A DNA stretch of 64,000 nt from Lentzea albidocapillata subsp. violacea (lineage in GTDB: Bacteria > Actinomycetota > Actinomycetes > Mycobacteriales > Pseudonocardiaceae), in contig NZ_FNET01000009.1 of assembly GCF_900100275.1 (NCBI RefSeq), forward strand, positions 1-64,000, given 5' to 3'. Position 1 is the first letter of the stretch. Each line of letters starts with the position of its first letter. This document shows positions 29,444-38,251 of this stretch, piece after piece. Below the pieces are notes generated by a model. It did not search any database. It was not told the DNA's origin and worked only from the letters and a program-made list of their open reading frames with translations. The position numbers were made by a program, and so were the translations under genes.

Positions 29444-30634
29444 GTGGACCTCGCCCCGTTCAAACACGTCCTGATGCTGCCCAGAGTCCGTCCGTTCGCA
29501 CTGCTGATGTTCTTCGCGAGGATGCCTCCGGCGGCCACGGGCGTGATCCTGATGCTGCACGTCGCGGTCACGCTGGACCGGGGCTACGGCGCGGCGGGGC
29601 TGGTCGGCGCGGCGGGCACGATCGGCATGGGCCTCGGCGCCCCGCTGATGGGCCGGCTGATCGATTCGCGGGGTCTGCGGTCGATGCTGGGCGTGAGCGT
29701 CACGGCCTCGGCGGCGTTCTGGCTGACGGCGCCGCTGATGGGCTACTGGACGTTGCTGGTGACGTCGTTCCTGGTCGGGCTGCTCGGCGTGCCGATGATG
29801 TCGATCGGACGGCAGGTGATCACCGCGCTCGTGCCGGAGAGCCGGCGCCGGATCGCGCTGTCCGTCGACTCGATCTCGGTCGAGCTGTCGTTCATGGGCG
29901 GGCCGGCGCTCGGCGTGTTCGTCGCGACGAGGTTCTCCACGAGCGCCGCACTGGTGTTCATCGGCGTCTCGATCCTGGTCGCCGGGGTGCTCCTGTACTG
30001 GGCGAACCCGCCGATGGTGCACGAGGACGAGGTCGTCGACGGGCCGCAGCCCCGCGTGTTCGAGTGGATGCGCGGACGGATCGTCGGCGTGCTGGTCGTG
30101 TGCGTCGGGGCGACGGTGTGCCTCGCGGGCATGGAGGTCTCGGCGATCGCGTCGCTGGAGCACATCGGCAAGCAGAGCTGGCTCGGCGCGGTGTTCTTCG
30201 CGATGTGCGCGGCGTCGATCGTCGGCGGCCTGGTCTACGGCGGCGTGAAGAGGGTGCCGAGCGTGCTGGTGCTGCTCGTCCTGATGGCCGCTCTGGAGAT
30301 TCCGGTGGGCCTGGGCGACGGGAACGTGCTGCTGCTGTGCCTGCTCCTCGTGCCGATGAACCTCATGTGCGCGCCGTTGATCGCAGCCTCCGGTGAACAC
30401 ATCAGCAGGCTCGCGCCGCCTGCCGCCCGTGGCCTGGCGCTCGGCCTGCAGGGGTCGGCGTTCACCGTCGGCAACGCGATCGGTGCACCGATCGCCGGCG
30501 TCGCGATCGACCGCGGCGGGGCACCGGCCGGGTTCGCGATCGTCGGCGTGATCGGCCTGCTGGTCGCGGGCGTCGCCTGGTTGCTCTCGCGGCAGAACAA
30601 ACCCGTTGCCAGCCAGGTGACGATGTCCTCGTGA
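29444..30634 (+). CDS. MFS transporter, tandem paralog A
   Basis: 396 residues, about twelve hydrophobic segments. MFS loop motif GAPLMGRLIDSRGLRSMLG is visible, with PMMSIGRQVITALVPESRRR. It is closely similar along its whole length to the next gene product, sharing VDSISVELSFM, EVSAIASLE, EIPVGLGDGNV and ARGLALGLQGSAFT. GTG 29444 has GAGG upstream. Such carriers are often drug or metabolite exporters; substrate unknown. The stop overlaps the next start (GTGA). Confidence 0.9.
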   Translation: MDLAPFKHVLMLPRVRPFALLMFFARMPPAATGVILMLHVAVTLDRGYGAAGLVGAAGTIGMGLGAPLMGRLIDSRGLRSMLGVSVTASAAFWLTAPLMGYWTLLVTSFLVGLLGVPMMSIGRQVITALVPESRRRIALSVDSISVELSFMGGPALGVFVATRFSTSAALVFIGVSILVAGVLLYWANPPMVHEDEVVDGPQPRVFEWMRGRIVGVLVVCVGATVCLAGMEVSAIASLEHIGKQSWLGAVFFAMCAASIVGGLVYGGVKRVPSVLVLLVLMAALEIPVGLGDGNVLLLCLLLVPMNLMCAPLIAASGEHISRLAPPAARGLALGLQGSAFTVGNAIGAPIAGVAIDRGGAPAGFAIVGVIGLLVAGVAWLLSRQNKPVASQVTMSS

Positions 30635-31806
30635 ACCTCGCCCCGTTCAGATCGGTCCTGGCGCTGCCGGGGGTTCGTCCCCTGATGCTGCTGATGCTGT
30701 TCGCCAGGATCCCTCCGACGGCGGCGGGCGTCACGGTGACGCTGCACGTCGTCACGACGCTCGACAAGGGCTACGCGGCGGCCGGCACGGTCGGCTTCGC
30801 GACCATGGTCGGCCTCGGGCTCGGATCGCCGTTGATGGGCAAGCTGGTCGACACCAAGGGCCTGCGGTTCGTGCTGGCACTGAGCCTGCTCGAGGGCGCG
30901 TTCTGGGTGACGGCGCCGCTGATGGACTACTACCTGCTGCTTGTGCTCGCGTTCGCCAACGGGCTCGTGGCCGTGCCGGTGATGTCGATCGGACGGCAGG
31001 CGCTCACCGCGATCGTGCCCGAACCGCAGCGCAGGCCCGCGTTCTCACTCGACTCGATCTCGGTCGAGCTGTCGTTCATGGTCGGGCCCGCCGCGGGCGT
31101 GCTGATCGCGACGAAGTACTCGACCGGGACGGCGCTGATCGTGATCGGCGTGGCGATCCTGACCGCGAGCGCGGTGCTGTTCGTCGTGAACCCGGTGCTG
31201 CTGCACGAGGACGACGTGACCGAGGGCCCGCCGCCCCCGTTGCGGCAGTGGCTGCGCGGGCCGATGATCGCGGCGCTGATCGTCCCGTTCGGCGCCACGA
31301 TGGTGTTGTCCGGCATGGAGATCTCGGCGATCGCCTCGCTGGAGCGTTCGGGTCAGCAGAGCTGGCTCGGCCTGGTCTTCGTGGTGATGTGCGCGGCCTC
31401 GGCCCTCGGCGGGCTCTTCTACGGCAGCCTCAAACGGGTGCCGACCGGTGTGTTCCTGCTGGCGTGCATGGCTTTGCTGGAGATACCGGTCGGCCTCGGC
31501 GACGGCAACGTGTGGCTGCTGGCGCTCGCGTTGATCCCGATGAACCTCGCCTGCGCGCCGACGATCACGGCGTCGTCCGAGCTGATCGCCAAGAACGCGC
31601 CGCCCACGGCCCGCGGGCTCGCACTGGGACTGCAGGGTTCCGCCTTCACGTTCGGCGTCGCCGCCGGTCAGCCGCTCGCGGGGATCGCTGTCGATCACAG
31701 CGGACCCCCGCTCGGCTTCGTCGTGGCGGGCCTGGCCGGACTGCTGGTCGCCGGTGTCGGCTGGGTGCTGTCACGCCAGCGTCAGGCGGTCTCCTCCACG
31801 TCCTGA
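30631..31806 (+). CDS. MFS transporter, tandem paralog B
   Basis: 391 residues, twelve hydrophobic segments, directly coupled to paralog A and sharing its N-terminus (LAPF, VLALPGVRPLMLLMLFARIPP). Loop motif GSPLMGKLVDTKGLRFVLA. The adjacency and similarity point to a tandem duplication. Either the two diverged in substrate, or they act as a pair. The 3' end overlaps the convergent esterase gene by 25 bp. Confidence 0.9.
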   Translation: MNLAPFRSVLALPGVRPLMLLMLFARIPPTAAGVTVTLHVVTTLDKGYAAAGTVGFATMVGLGLGSPLMGKLVDTKGLRFVLALSLLEGAFWVTAPLMDYYLLLVLAFANGLVAVPVMSIGRQALTAIVPEPQRRPAFSLDSISVELSFMVGPAAGVLIATKYSTGTALIVIGVAILTASAVLFVVNPVLLHEDDVTEGPPPPLRQWLRGPMIAALIVPFGATMVLSGMEISAIASLERSGQQSWLGLVFVVMCAASALGGLFYGSLKRVPTGVFLLACMALLEIPVGLGDGNVWLLALALIPMNLACAPTITASSELIAKNAPPTARGLALGLQGSAFTFGVAAGQPLAGIAVDHSGPPLGFVVAGLAGLLVAGVGWVLSRQRQAVSSTS

Positions 31807-32834
31807 GCGGAGTTGGCCAGCGCGAAGCCGGTCCGGAGCGCACCGACTGCTTCGGACACGGCTTCGCGGAAGATCCCGCCGACGCCGAGCACGTTCGCGA
31901 AGCCGTGGAACAGGCCCTCGTGCCGGCGCAGCACCACCGGCACGCCCTCGGCGGCCAGCCGTTCCGCGAAGGCCTCGCCCTCGTCGCGCAACGGGTCGTA
32001 GCCCGCGGTCGCGATGTAGGTCGGCGGCAGGTTCGACAGGTCCTCGGCCAGCATGATCGACAGGCGTGGGTCGTGCCGGTCCTTGCCGCCGGAGGTGTAC
32101 TGGTCGAGGAACCAGTCGATCTTCTCGTCGGTCAGGAAGAACCCGTTGCCGAAGATCTCCCGCGACCGGCGGCGCACCGACGCGTCCACGCCGGGGTAGA
32201 GGAGCAGCAGGAACGCGAGGTCGATCTCGGCGCTGTGGGCCGTGACGGCGGCCAGGTTGCCGCCCGCGCTGTCGCCACCGAGAGCGATCCGCTTCGGGTC
32301 GATGCCGAGGTCCTCGGCCTTCGTGACGGCGTAGCGCAGCACCTCCGCGGCGTCGTCGGCCGCGGCGGGGAACGGGGCCTCCGGGGCGAGCCGGTAGTCG
32401 GCCGCGAGCACCCGGATGCCCGCCTCCCGCGCGAGGAAGCGGCAGAGGTTGTCGTGGCTCTCCAGGCTTCCGGTCACCCAGCCGCCACCGTGGTAGAAGA
32501 TCAACAGCGGGGAGCCTTCCGCGAGGCCGTCCGGCGTGTAGAGGCGCCCGGCGAACTCCCCGATCGTGAGATCGCGCGAACCCACTCCGGTGATCTTCGG
32601 ACCGGAGACGAGTTTCGAACTCAACTCCAGGTCCAGTCGGCTCTCGGATGCTGTCCTCGTGCGCCAACCCGTCCCGGACAGTTGCTGGAGCCTGAGCAGC
32701 AACTGCGCCTCGGGATGCAGGTCCTGGCCGTCCAGACGGATCGGCGCACCGGCGAGGAGACGGCGCACGGGGCCGGGGAGGCCGAACGCGAAGCGCAGAG
32801 CACCGGCCAGCACGGCCGCCTGGAAGTTCGACAT
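31782..32834 (-). CDS. Alpha/beta hydrolase, hormone-sensitive-lipase-type esterase
   Basis: 350 residues. Family IV esterase motifs: oxyanion hole LLIFYHGGGWVTGS, nucleophile elbow GGDSAGGNLAA, acid in AGYDPLRDEGEAF, and histidine in GLFHGFAN. It hydrolyses short-chain esters. The N-terminal cap (about 90 residues) is present. ATG 32834. Confidence 0.93.
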   Translation of the reverse strand: MSNFQAAVLAGALRFAFGLPGPVRRLLAGAPIRLDGQDLHPEAQLLLRLQQLSGTGWRTRTASESRLDLELSSKLVSGPKITGVGSRDLTIGEFAGRLYTPDGLAEGSPLLIFYHGGGWVTGSLESHDNLCRFLAREAGIRVLAADYRLAPEAPFPAAADDAAEVLRYAVTKAEDLGIDPKRIALGGDSAGGNLAAVTAHSAEIDLAFLLLLYPGVDASVRRRSREIFGNGFFLTDEKIDWFLDQYTSGGKDRHDPRLSIMLAEDLSNLPPTYIATAGYDPLRDEGEAFAERLAAEGVPVVLRRHEGLFHGFANVLGVGGIFREAVSEAVGALRTGFALANSAQDVEETA

Positions 32835-32899
32835 GTGGTGCAGGTTACTCGCGAGTAGTGCTGGATCTCCAGGTAGCTGGAGGTGAAAGGATCGTTGGC

Positions 32900-33472
32900 A
32901 TGACGGTGACGGTGGTAGGCATCGGGGGCTCGATCAGGTCCGACTCGCAGTCCGAACGGGCGTTGCGGGTGGCTCTGGAGGGTGCTCGTGAGCTCGGTGC
33001 GCGAACGATTCAATACAGCGGCCCCGAGTTGGTGCTCCCGTTCTACGACCCGTCGGTGCCGGACCGCACGGACGTCGCCCTCCGGATGGTCGAGGACCTG
33101 CGCCGGTGCGACGGCGTGATCGTCGTGTCGCCCGGCTACCACGGCACCGTGTCCGGCCTGGTCAAGAACGCCCTCGACTACATCGAGGACCTGCGCGACG
33201 ACGACCGTCCGTACCTCGACGGCCGCGCGGTCGGCACCATCACCGCCGCGTACGGCTGGCAGGCCGCGGTGAACACGCTCGCGGCGGTTCGCTCGATCGT
33301 GCACGCGTTGCGCGGCTGGCCGACCCCGCTGGGCTCCGCGATCAACTCCGCGCAGGTCAAGTTCGACGGTGACGGTGCCTGCTCGGACGCCGACGTCGAC
33401 CGCAACCTGCGGATGATCGGCCGCCAGGTGGCCGAGTTCGCGTTGCGCCGTCCCATCTCGGACGTGAACTGA
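32900..33472 (+). CDS. NAD(P)H-dependent FMN reductase
   Basis: 190 residues from ATG 32900, AAAGGA upstream; an in-frame ATG at 32858 lacks a site. Flavodoxin-like: VVGIGGSIRSDSQSERAL binds FMN phosphate, and VIVVSPGYHGTVSGLVKNALDYIEDL is the flavin-site signature of NADPH-dependent FMN reductases. It supplies reduced flavin or detoxifies quinones. Grouped with Ohr and Dps in a stress cluster. Confidence 0.9.
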   Translation: MTVTVVGIGGSIRSDSQSERALRVALEGARELGARTIQYSGPELVLPFYDPSVPDRTDVALRMVEDLRRCDGVIVVSPGYHGTVSGLVKNALDYIEDLRDDDRPYLDGRAVGTITAAYGWQAAVNTLAAVRSIVHALRGWPTPLGSAINSAQVKFDGDGACSDADVDRNLRMIGRQVAEFALRRPISDVN

Positions 33473-33492
33473 GTCACCCTGGGGCATTTAAG

Positions 33493-33502
33493 TCGTGCAC
33501 GA
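33493..33502. promoter_or_regulatory. Palindrome upstream of ohr
   Basis: TCGTGCACGA is a perfect 10-bp palindrome about 50 bp before ohr. Nearer the start, CCTGAGTGA and TCACTCAAGG (33513-33545) form a further imperfect inverted repeat. Either could bind a peroxide sensor. No OhrR gene is present in the window. Confidence 0.35.
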
Positions 33503-33553
33503 TGCGTTCTCCCTGAGTGAAAGGCTTTGATCACTCACTCAAGGGAGAGCGGA

Positions 33554-33976
33554 ATGGAAGCGCTGTACACGGCTGAGGCGACTGCTTACGGAGAAGGCCG
33601 CAACGGTGAGGTTCGTTCCTCCGACGGTGTGATCGACGAGGTGCTGTCGATCCCGAAGGAGATGGGCGGCCCCGGTGGTGACGCGACCAACCCCGAGCAG
33701 CTCTTCGCAGCCGGTTACTCGGCGTGTTTCAACTCCGCCATCGCCGCGGTCGCGCGTGCCGGGAAGATTCAGGTCGCTTCTTCTGAGGTAACCGCCAAGG
33801 TGGGGATCGGCTCCAACGGCACCGGCGGCTTCCAGCTGGCCGTCGAGCTCGCGGTGAAGATCCCCGGACTCGACCAGGCGGTCGCGGAGAAGCTCGTCGA
33901 GCAGGCTCACCAGGTCTGCCCGTACTCGAACGCGACGCGCGGCAACATCGAGGTGGCGCTCACCGTCACCGTCTGA
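33554..33976 (+). CDS. ohr: Organic hydroperoxide resistance protein
   Basis: 140 residues from ATG 33554, which has GGGAGAGCGG upstream. The two redox cysteines occur in the family contexts YSACFNSAI and QVCPYSNATRGNIEV. The N-terminus (LYTAEATAYGEGRNGEVRSSDG) and NPEQLFAAGY are typical of Ohr rather than OsmC. It reduces fatty acid and organic hydroperoxides with lipoyl-thiol electrons. Dps follows 16 nt downstream. Confidence 0.93.
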   Translation: MEALYTAEATAYGEGRNGEVRSSDGVIDEVLSIPKEMGGPGGDATNPEQLFAAGYSACFNSAIAAVARAGKIQVASSEVTAKVGIGSNGTGGFQLAVELAVKIPGLDQAVAEKLVEQAHQVCPYSNATRGNIEVALTVTV

Positions 33977-33992
33977 GGAGGCGCGTTTCACC

Positions 33993-34469
33993 ATGGCCAA
34001 GAACCCGATCACCAGCCCGCTCGCCGACGCCGACCGCGACGCCGTCGGAGCCATTCTGCAGGCGACCCTGGTCGACCTCGTCGACCTCTCCCTGATCGGG
34101 AAGCAGGCGCACTGGAACGTGATCGGCAAGAACTTCCGCAGCGTCCACCTGCAGCTCGACGAACTGGTCGTCCTCGCGCGCAACGCAGCCGACCAGGTCG
34201 CCGAACGCGCGGCCGCTCTCGGCGTCACGCCGAACGGCACGGCGAAGACCATCGCCGCGTCGTCCGGCGTGCCCGAGATGAAGACCGGCTGGCTGAAGGA
34301 GGACCAGGTCGTCACGGCTATCACGGCTTCACTGGCGTCGCTGATCTCCCGCATGCGCTCGCGCATCGACGAGACCGACAAGCCCGACCTCGTCACCCAG
34401 GACCTGCTGATCGGCATCACGCAGGAACTGGAGCAGGCGCACTGGATGTGGCAGGCCCAGGCGGCCTAG
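33993..34469 (+). CDS. dps: Dps-family DNA-protecting ferritin
   Basis: 158 residues. Ferroxidase-site motif LSLIGKQAHWNVIGKNFRSVHLQLDEL, followed by ADQVAERAAALGVTPNG, is diagnostic for Dps dodecamers that oxidise iron with peroxide and shield DNA. ATG 33993, GAGG upstream. It lies 16 nt after ohr, consistent with coexpression under peroxide stress. Confidence 0.95.
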   Translation: MAKNPITSPLADADRDAVGAILQATLVDLVDLSLIGKQAHWNVIGKNFRSVHLQLDELVVLARNAADQVAERAAALGVTPNGTAKTIAASSGVPEMKTGWLKEDQVVTAITASLASLISRMRSRIDETDKPDLVTQDLLIGITQELEQAHWMWQAQAA

Positions 34470-34472
34470 CCG

Positions 34473-35426
34473 TCAGCTCGACATCAGCCGGCGGACGGCC
34501 CGTTCCTCGATGGAACGGGCCTCGTCGACTTTCCGGGCCAGTTCGTCGTAGTCGCCACCCCTGGCGATCTCCGACCAGAGCCTGCCGGACTCCTGGAACT
34601 CCTGTACGCCAGGAAGTCCGGCTTCGCTCAGGAACTCCGCGTACAGCGGCCGCGTGGCACCCGGTGCCGTGTACTCGACCTCCAGGCAGTCGTGCAGGCG
34701 CTTCTGCGGCAACGCGGGATCGTCGGCCCAGCGCTGGGCCCAGCCCTTCTTTCCCTTGTCGCGCAACTGCTCCGCGAACCTGCGCATCCCGGAGAAGCCG
34801 AAGTTCACGTCGAAGTTGTTGCCCAGCACCGGCCCGGTCAGGTGCTCGCACGTCATCCGCACCGCCGCCGCGACGTCCGGCTCGCCCCGGCGCTCACCGA
34901 TGCTGATCATCTCGTGCTTGCCCTGCCCCCAGCTCGTCATGAACTCGGCGAGCGGCTGTTGGTGCGTGCCGCGGTCGTGCACCGTGACGGTGTCGCCATC
35001 CGTGCCGAGCACCCCGACCGGGTGCTTCTCCTTGCCCAGCAAGCAGATCACCGGCCCCTCAGCCGATCGCAACTGCTGCTCGGCCTTGCGCGCGGAGGTG
35101 GTGCTGGTGACCTCGTGCGCGATGCCGGCATGCATGAGCGCCGTCGGGATGAACGGCGCCGGGTGATGCCGCGCCACGATCGTCATCGTGGGCGTGTGAC
35201 CCTTGTACTCGAACACGAAGTACATGAACCCGATGCCGCCGGCAAGCCCGGCCAGCATCGCCTCGGACCACTCGTCGTCGAGCACCTCCCGCAGCAGCCA
35301 GGAGTCGTGCATCATCCCGGTGGGTCGCGCGTCTTTCAGCACATGCCTGCGGGCGGTGGTGTAGGACTCGCCGGTGCGCTCCATCCGGGCGCGAACCAGG
35401 CGCTTGAACGACTTCTGCTCGGTCAT
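34473..35426 (-). CDS. BtrH-N/DUF4872-type protein
   Basis: 317 residues from ATG 35426. The central stretch SEAMLAGLAGGIGFMYFVFEYKG matches my memory of the BtrH N-terminal domain, the acyl-carrier-protein-type acyltransferase fold known from butirosin synthesis. The C-terminal LYAEFLSEAG...GRLWSEIA matches DUF4872. The first 30 residues (FKRLVRARMERTGESYTTAR) are a basic segment seen in other actinobacterial proteins. No carrier protein or other pathway gene is adjacent, so the substrate is unknown. It ends 3 nt after the convergent dps. Confidence 0.7.
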   Translation of the reverse strand: MTEQKSFKRLVRARMERTGESYTTARRHVLKDARPTGMMHDSWLLREVLDDEWSEAMLAGLAGGIGFMYFVFEYKGHTPTMTIVARHHPAPFIPTALMHAGIAHEVTSTTSARKAEQQLRSAEGPVICLLGKEKHPVGVLGTDGDTVTVHDRGTHQQPLAEFMTSWGQGKHEMISIGERRGEPDVAAAVRMTCEHLTGPVLGNNFDVNFGFSGMRRFAEQLRDKGKKGWAQRWADDPALPQKRLHDCLEVEYTAPGATRPLYAEFLSEAGLPGVQEFQESGRLWSEIARGGDYDELARKVDEARSIEERAVRRLMSS

Positions 35427-35605
35427 GGCGTGCCTTTCGCGGACGCGCAGCAGCCGTTCCCCACGCCTGGCTCCGCTCGTCCGGGCTGCGTACGTGCACA
35501 CGACTGACCGGCGCCGGGAGGACAGGAGTCCCCTTTGCCTCCGCGACGCCGGCCAGCGTGGGTGACCGATCAGGAGGTGAGGCGCTCGGCGGCGCCGTCA
35601 CCAGG

Positions 35606-37417
35606 TTACTTCGAAAGGTGCCGCCTTGCGAAGTCCACCTCGGCCGCCGTCTGCCGAATCGTCTCGGCGACGACCAGCGAGCCGTGGCCCGCGTCGTAGC
35701 GGTACATCTCGTAGGTGTGGCCGCGAGCCGCGAGGGCGTCGAGGTAGTTGTCGATCTGCCGGATCGGGCAGCGCGGGTCGTTCTCGCCCGCGAGGATCAG
35801 CACCGGAGCGGTGACCTGGTCGACGTACGTGAGTGGCGAGCACTCCTTGTACAGCTCGGGCAACTCCTCCGGGGAGCCGCCGAACAACGCGCGGTCGAAC
35901 GCCCGCAGCGGTTCCATCTCGTCCTCGTAGGCGGCGAAGTAGTCCGCGACGGGAACGCCCGCGACGCCGACGGCCCAGCGTTCGGGCTGGGTGCCGATGC
36001 CGAGCAGGGTCAGGTAGCCGCCCCACGAGGCGCCGTTGAGCACCGACTGCGCCGGGTCGGTGAGACCGGACTCGACCGCCCAGTCGTGCACGGCGGCGAT
36101 GTCCTCGAGTTCGGTGATGCCCGGCCTGCCCTCGATGGCGTCGCGCCACTTCGAGCCGTAGCCGCTGGAACCGCGGTAGTTCACGTGCACGGTGGCGAAG
36201 CCGGCGTCGAGCCAGACCGCGCGGTAGGCGGAGAAGCGGTCCTCGTCGGAGGAGTGCGGGCCGCCGTGGATCAGGAAGACGGTCGGGAACGGACCCTCGC
36301 CAGCGGGCTTCGAGACCAGCGCGTGCACGTCGCCGACGAACACGTCCTCCAGCTTGTGCGACGTCGCGGGCACGGCGCCCTGCGGCTCGACCAGCACGCG
36401 CTCGGTGCCGTCGGTGGCCAGCGCGCGGATGACCGTGGACCTCTCGGCGGACGACCACGAGTACTCGATCGTGCCGTCCGGCCGCACGCCCGCCGAGCCG
36501 ATCACGCCGGGCGCGGTGTCCAGAGTGGACAGCTCTCCGGTCGCGAGGTCGTAGCGGTGCACGGTGTTGCGGGCGTGATGCGTGTGCACGACCAGCAACG
36601 CGGACGCGTCCGGGTACCAGTCCGCGGCGACCTCACCCGGCAGGTCGAGGACGATCTCCTGCTCGGTGCCGGCGGCGACGTCCCAGATCAGCAGCTCCTC
36701 GCGGCCGCGGCGCTCGTGCAGCACCAGCAGCCGCTGGTCGCCACGCACCGGGCTGAACGAGATGGCGTCGAGCCCCTTGCCCTTGCCGTCCCACTTCTCG
36801 GCGATCGTCCCGCCGTCCTCCGCGTTGAGCGCGCGCAACGCCATGTGCCGGTTGTCGCCGTGCTCGGAGTGCGCGATCACGACGATCGACTCGTCCTTGG
36901 CCATCGCGGTGACGCCGGCGTCGTTGACGTGCTGGTAGAGCACCTCGCTGCGGCCGTCGCGCGTCAGCCAGACCGTGGTGCCGTCGTCCGTAGACGCGGC
37001 CACGGCCGTGACGCTGCGGCCGATCTCCAGACCCGCCGGATAACCGGCCGTCACGTCCGCGACCGCAGGCTCGGCCTTGCTGCCGTCGGCCTTGAACGGC
37101 TCACGAACCCAGACGCCGAACTCGTCGCCGTCGTGGTCGTCGAACCACCAGATCTCGGTGCCGTCCGGGTTCAGCGTGGCGTGCGACGTGCCGTTCGGGC
37201 GGTCGGTGACCTTGCGGTGCTCGTCCGTGGCGCGGTCCCAGGCGTAGATCTCCCACACGCCACTGGCGTTGGAGACGTACAGGGTGCGGTCCGGAGCGTC
37301 GTCGGCCCAGCCGGGCAGGCTCATCCGGGGAGCGGTGAACCGCTCACGCCACCGGGTCTCGGCGGCCGGGTCCTCGAAGAGCTGTTCCGGGATGTCGGGA
37401 GAAGGGTGCGTGGTCAC
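35606..37417 (-). CDS. S9-family prolyl oligopeptidase / acylaminoacyl-peptidase-like
   Basis: 603 residues. An N-terminal beta-propeller (about 30-340; blades such as TLNPDGTEIWWFDD and WYPDASALLVVHTHH) precedes an alpha/beta hydrolase domain. The nucleophile is in NGASWGGYLTLLG, the oxyanion region in FLIHGGPHSSDEDRF, acid in LAGENDPRCPI, and His in DAGHGSLV. No signal peptide, so it acts on peptides in the cytosol. ATG 37417. Confidence 0.93.
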   Translation of the reverse strand: MTTHPSPDIPEQLFEDPAAETRWRERFTAPRMSLPGWADDAPDRTLYVSNASGVWEIYAWDRATDEHRKVTDRPNGTSHATLNPDGTEIWWFDDHDGDEFGVWVREPFKADGSKAEPAVADVTAGYPAGLEIGRSVTAVAASTDDGTTVWLTRDGRSEVLYQHVNDAGVTAMAKDESIVVIAHSEHGDNRHMALRALNAEDGGTIAEKWDGKGKGLDAISFSPVRGDQRLLVLHERRGREELLIWDVAAGTEQEIVLDLPGEVAADWYPDASALLVVHTHHARNTVHRYDLATGELSTLDTAPGVIGSAGVRPDGTIEYSWSSAERSTVIRALATDGTERVLVEPQGAVPATSHKLEDVFVGDVHALVSKPAGEGPFPTVFLIHGGPHSSDEDRFSAYRAVWLDAGFATVHVNYRGSSGYGSKWRDAIEGRPGITELEDIAAVHDWAVESGLTDPAQSVLNGASWGGYLTLLGIGTQPERWAVGVAGVPVADYFAAYEDEMEPLRAFDRALFGGSPEELPELYKECSPLTYVDQVTAPVLILAGENDPRCPIRQIDNYLDALAARGHTYEMYRYDAGHGSLVVAETIRQTAAEVDFARRHLSK

Positions 37418-37541
37418 GGTTCAACACTAGAGTCCCGGCACCTGGTCACGGGTACCAGTAGCCGCCTGCTCGCGGTGCTGAACTGGATCCTGGCCGCCGG
37501 CGAGGCACTGGAACACCGCGCCGCGTGGTTCATCGGCTGAG

Positions 37542-37838
37542 TCAGCTCACGTGCCGGAAGTGCCGCAGCGCCAGCGGCTGCTGCAGGTACGCGTCCTCGT
37601 CCGGGAACCCCTATTGGCGGCCGAGCTCCTCGTCGAAGATCTGGTCGACCTGCCTCGATGTGCGCGACAGCGCCCTGATCGCGACGAAGACCACGATGAA
37701 CCCGACGGCCACCACGGCCGTCACCCAGGCAGAAGTGAGCATGAAAACGATCCCCAGGCACTGGAGCACCACAATTGCCTTGGCCGCAATGACGATCCAC
37801 GACCGGTGAGACGGGTTGGCGGCGGAGGCGGAATCCAT
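37542..37838 (-). pseudogene. Small membrane protein interrupted by an in-frame amber codon
   Basis: From ATG 37838 (GGGAG 9 nt upstream) the frame encodes 75 residues to TAG 37611-37613, with two hydrophobic helices (WIVIAAKAIVVLQCLGIVFML and VTAVVAVGFIVVFVAIRAL). After the TAG the same frame continues sensibly for 22 more codons (GFPDEDAYLQQPLALRHFRH) to TGA 37542-37544. That tail looks like genuine protein, so the amber codon may be a recent nonsense mutation. The 75-residue form could still work. Function unknown. Confidence 0.55.
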
Positions 37839-38097
37839 CACGAACATCTCCCGACATATCCACGATGCCTGAACCACTGCCTTCGTGGCACGGATCAAGG
37901 CGGCAGTTACGCAACGTGAGTTGAACCGTCAACCTTCACCCTGAGGAGTTGACGTTACGTGGTCGTTCGTAAAGTTTGGTGCGGAACGATGGCGCTGTGC
38001 CATGCAAGAACGGTCCCGTCTACGGCCGCGCGTGTCGAGCTTCGTCACACGATTGGGTGACTTATCGGGACTTGACCCCAACTTCTCCGGAAACGGC

Positions 38098-38143
38098 CAC
38101 AAAAACAAAACAGCCCCTGTCCGCATTTCTGCGACAGAGGCTG
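38098..38143 (-). terminator. Terminator downstream of tRNA-Pro
   Basis: On the minus strand the inverted repeat CAGCCTCTGTCGC/GCGGACAGGGGCTG (one mismatch and one bulge) is followed by TTTTGTTTTTGT, a strong T-run that is rare at this GC content. It begins 16 nt after the tRNA. Confidence 0.88.
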
Positions 38144-38158
38144 ATCTGTGTTATTCAA

Positions 38159-38232
<74 letters not shown>

Positions 38233-38251
38233 GCTGGGAACATGTAGAACT

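Noticed and set aside
37440-37540. Plus-strand peptide ending LLAVLNWILAAGEALEHR
   Set aside because: Looks protein-like but has no start codon or ribosome site, and is an extension of the frame antisense to the S9 peptidase. A gene remnant cannot be excluded.
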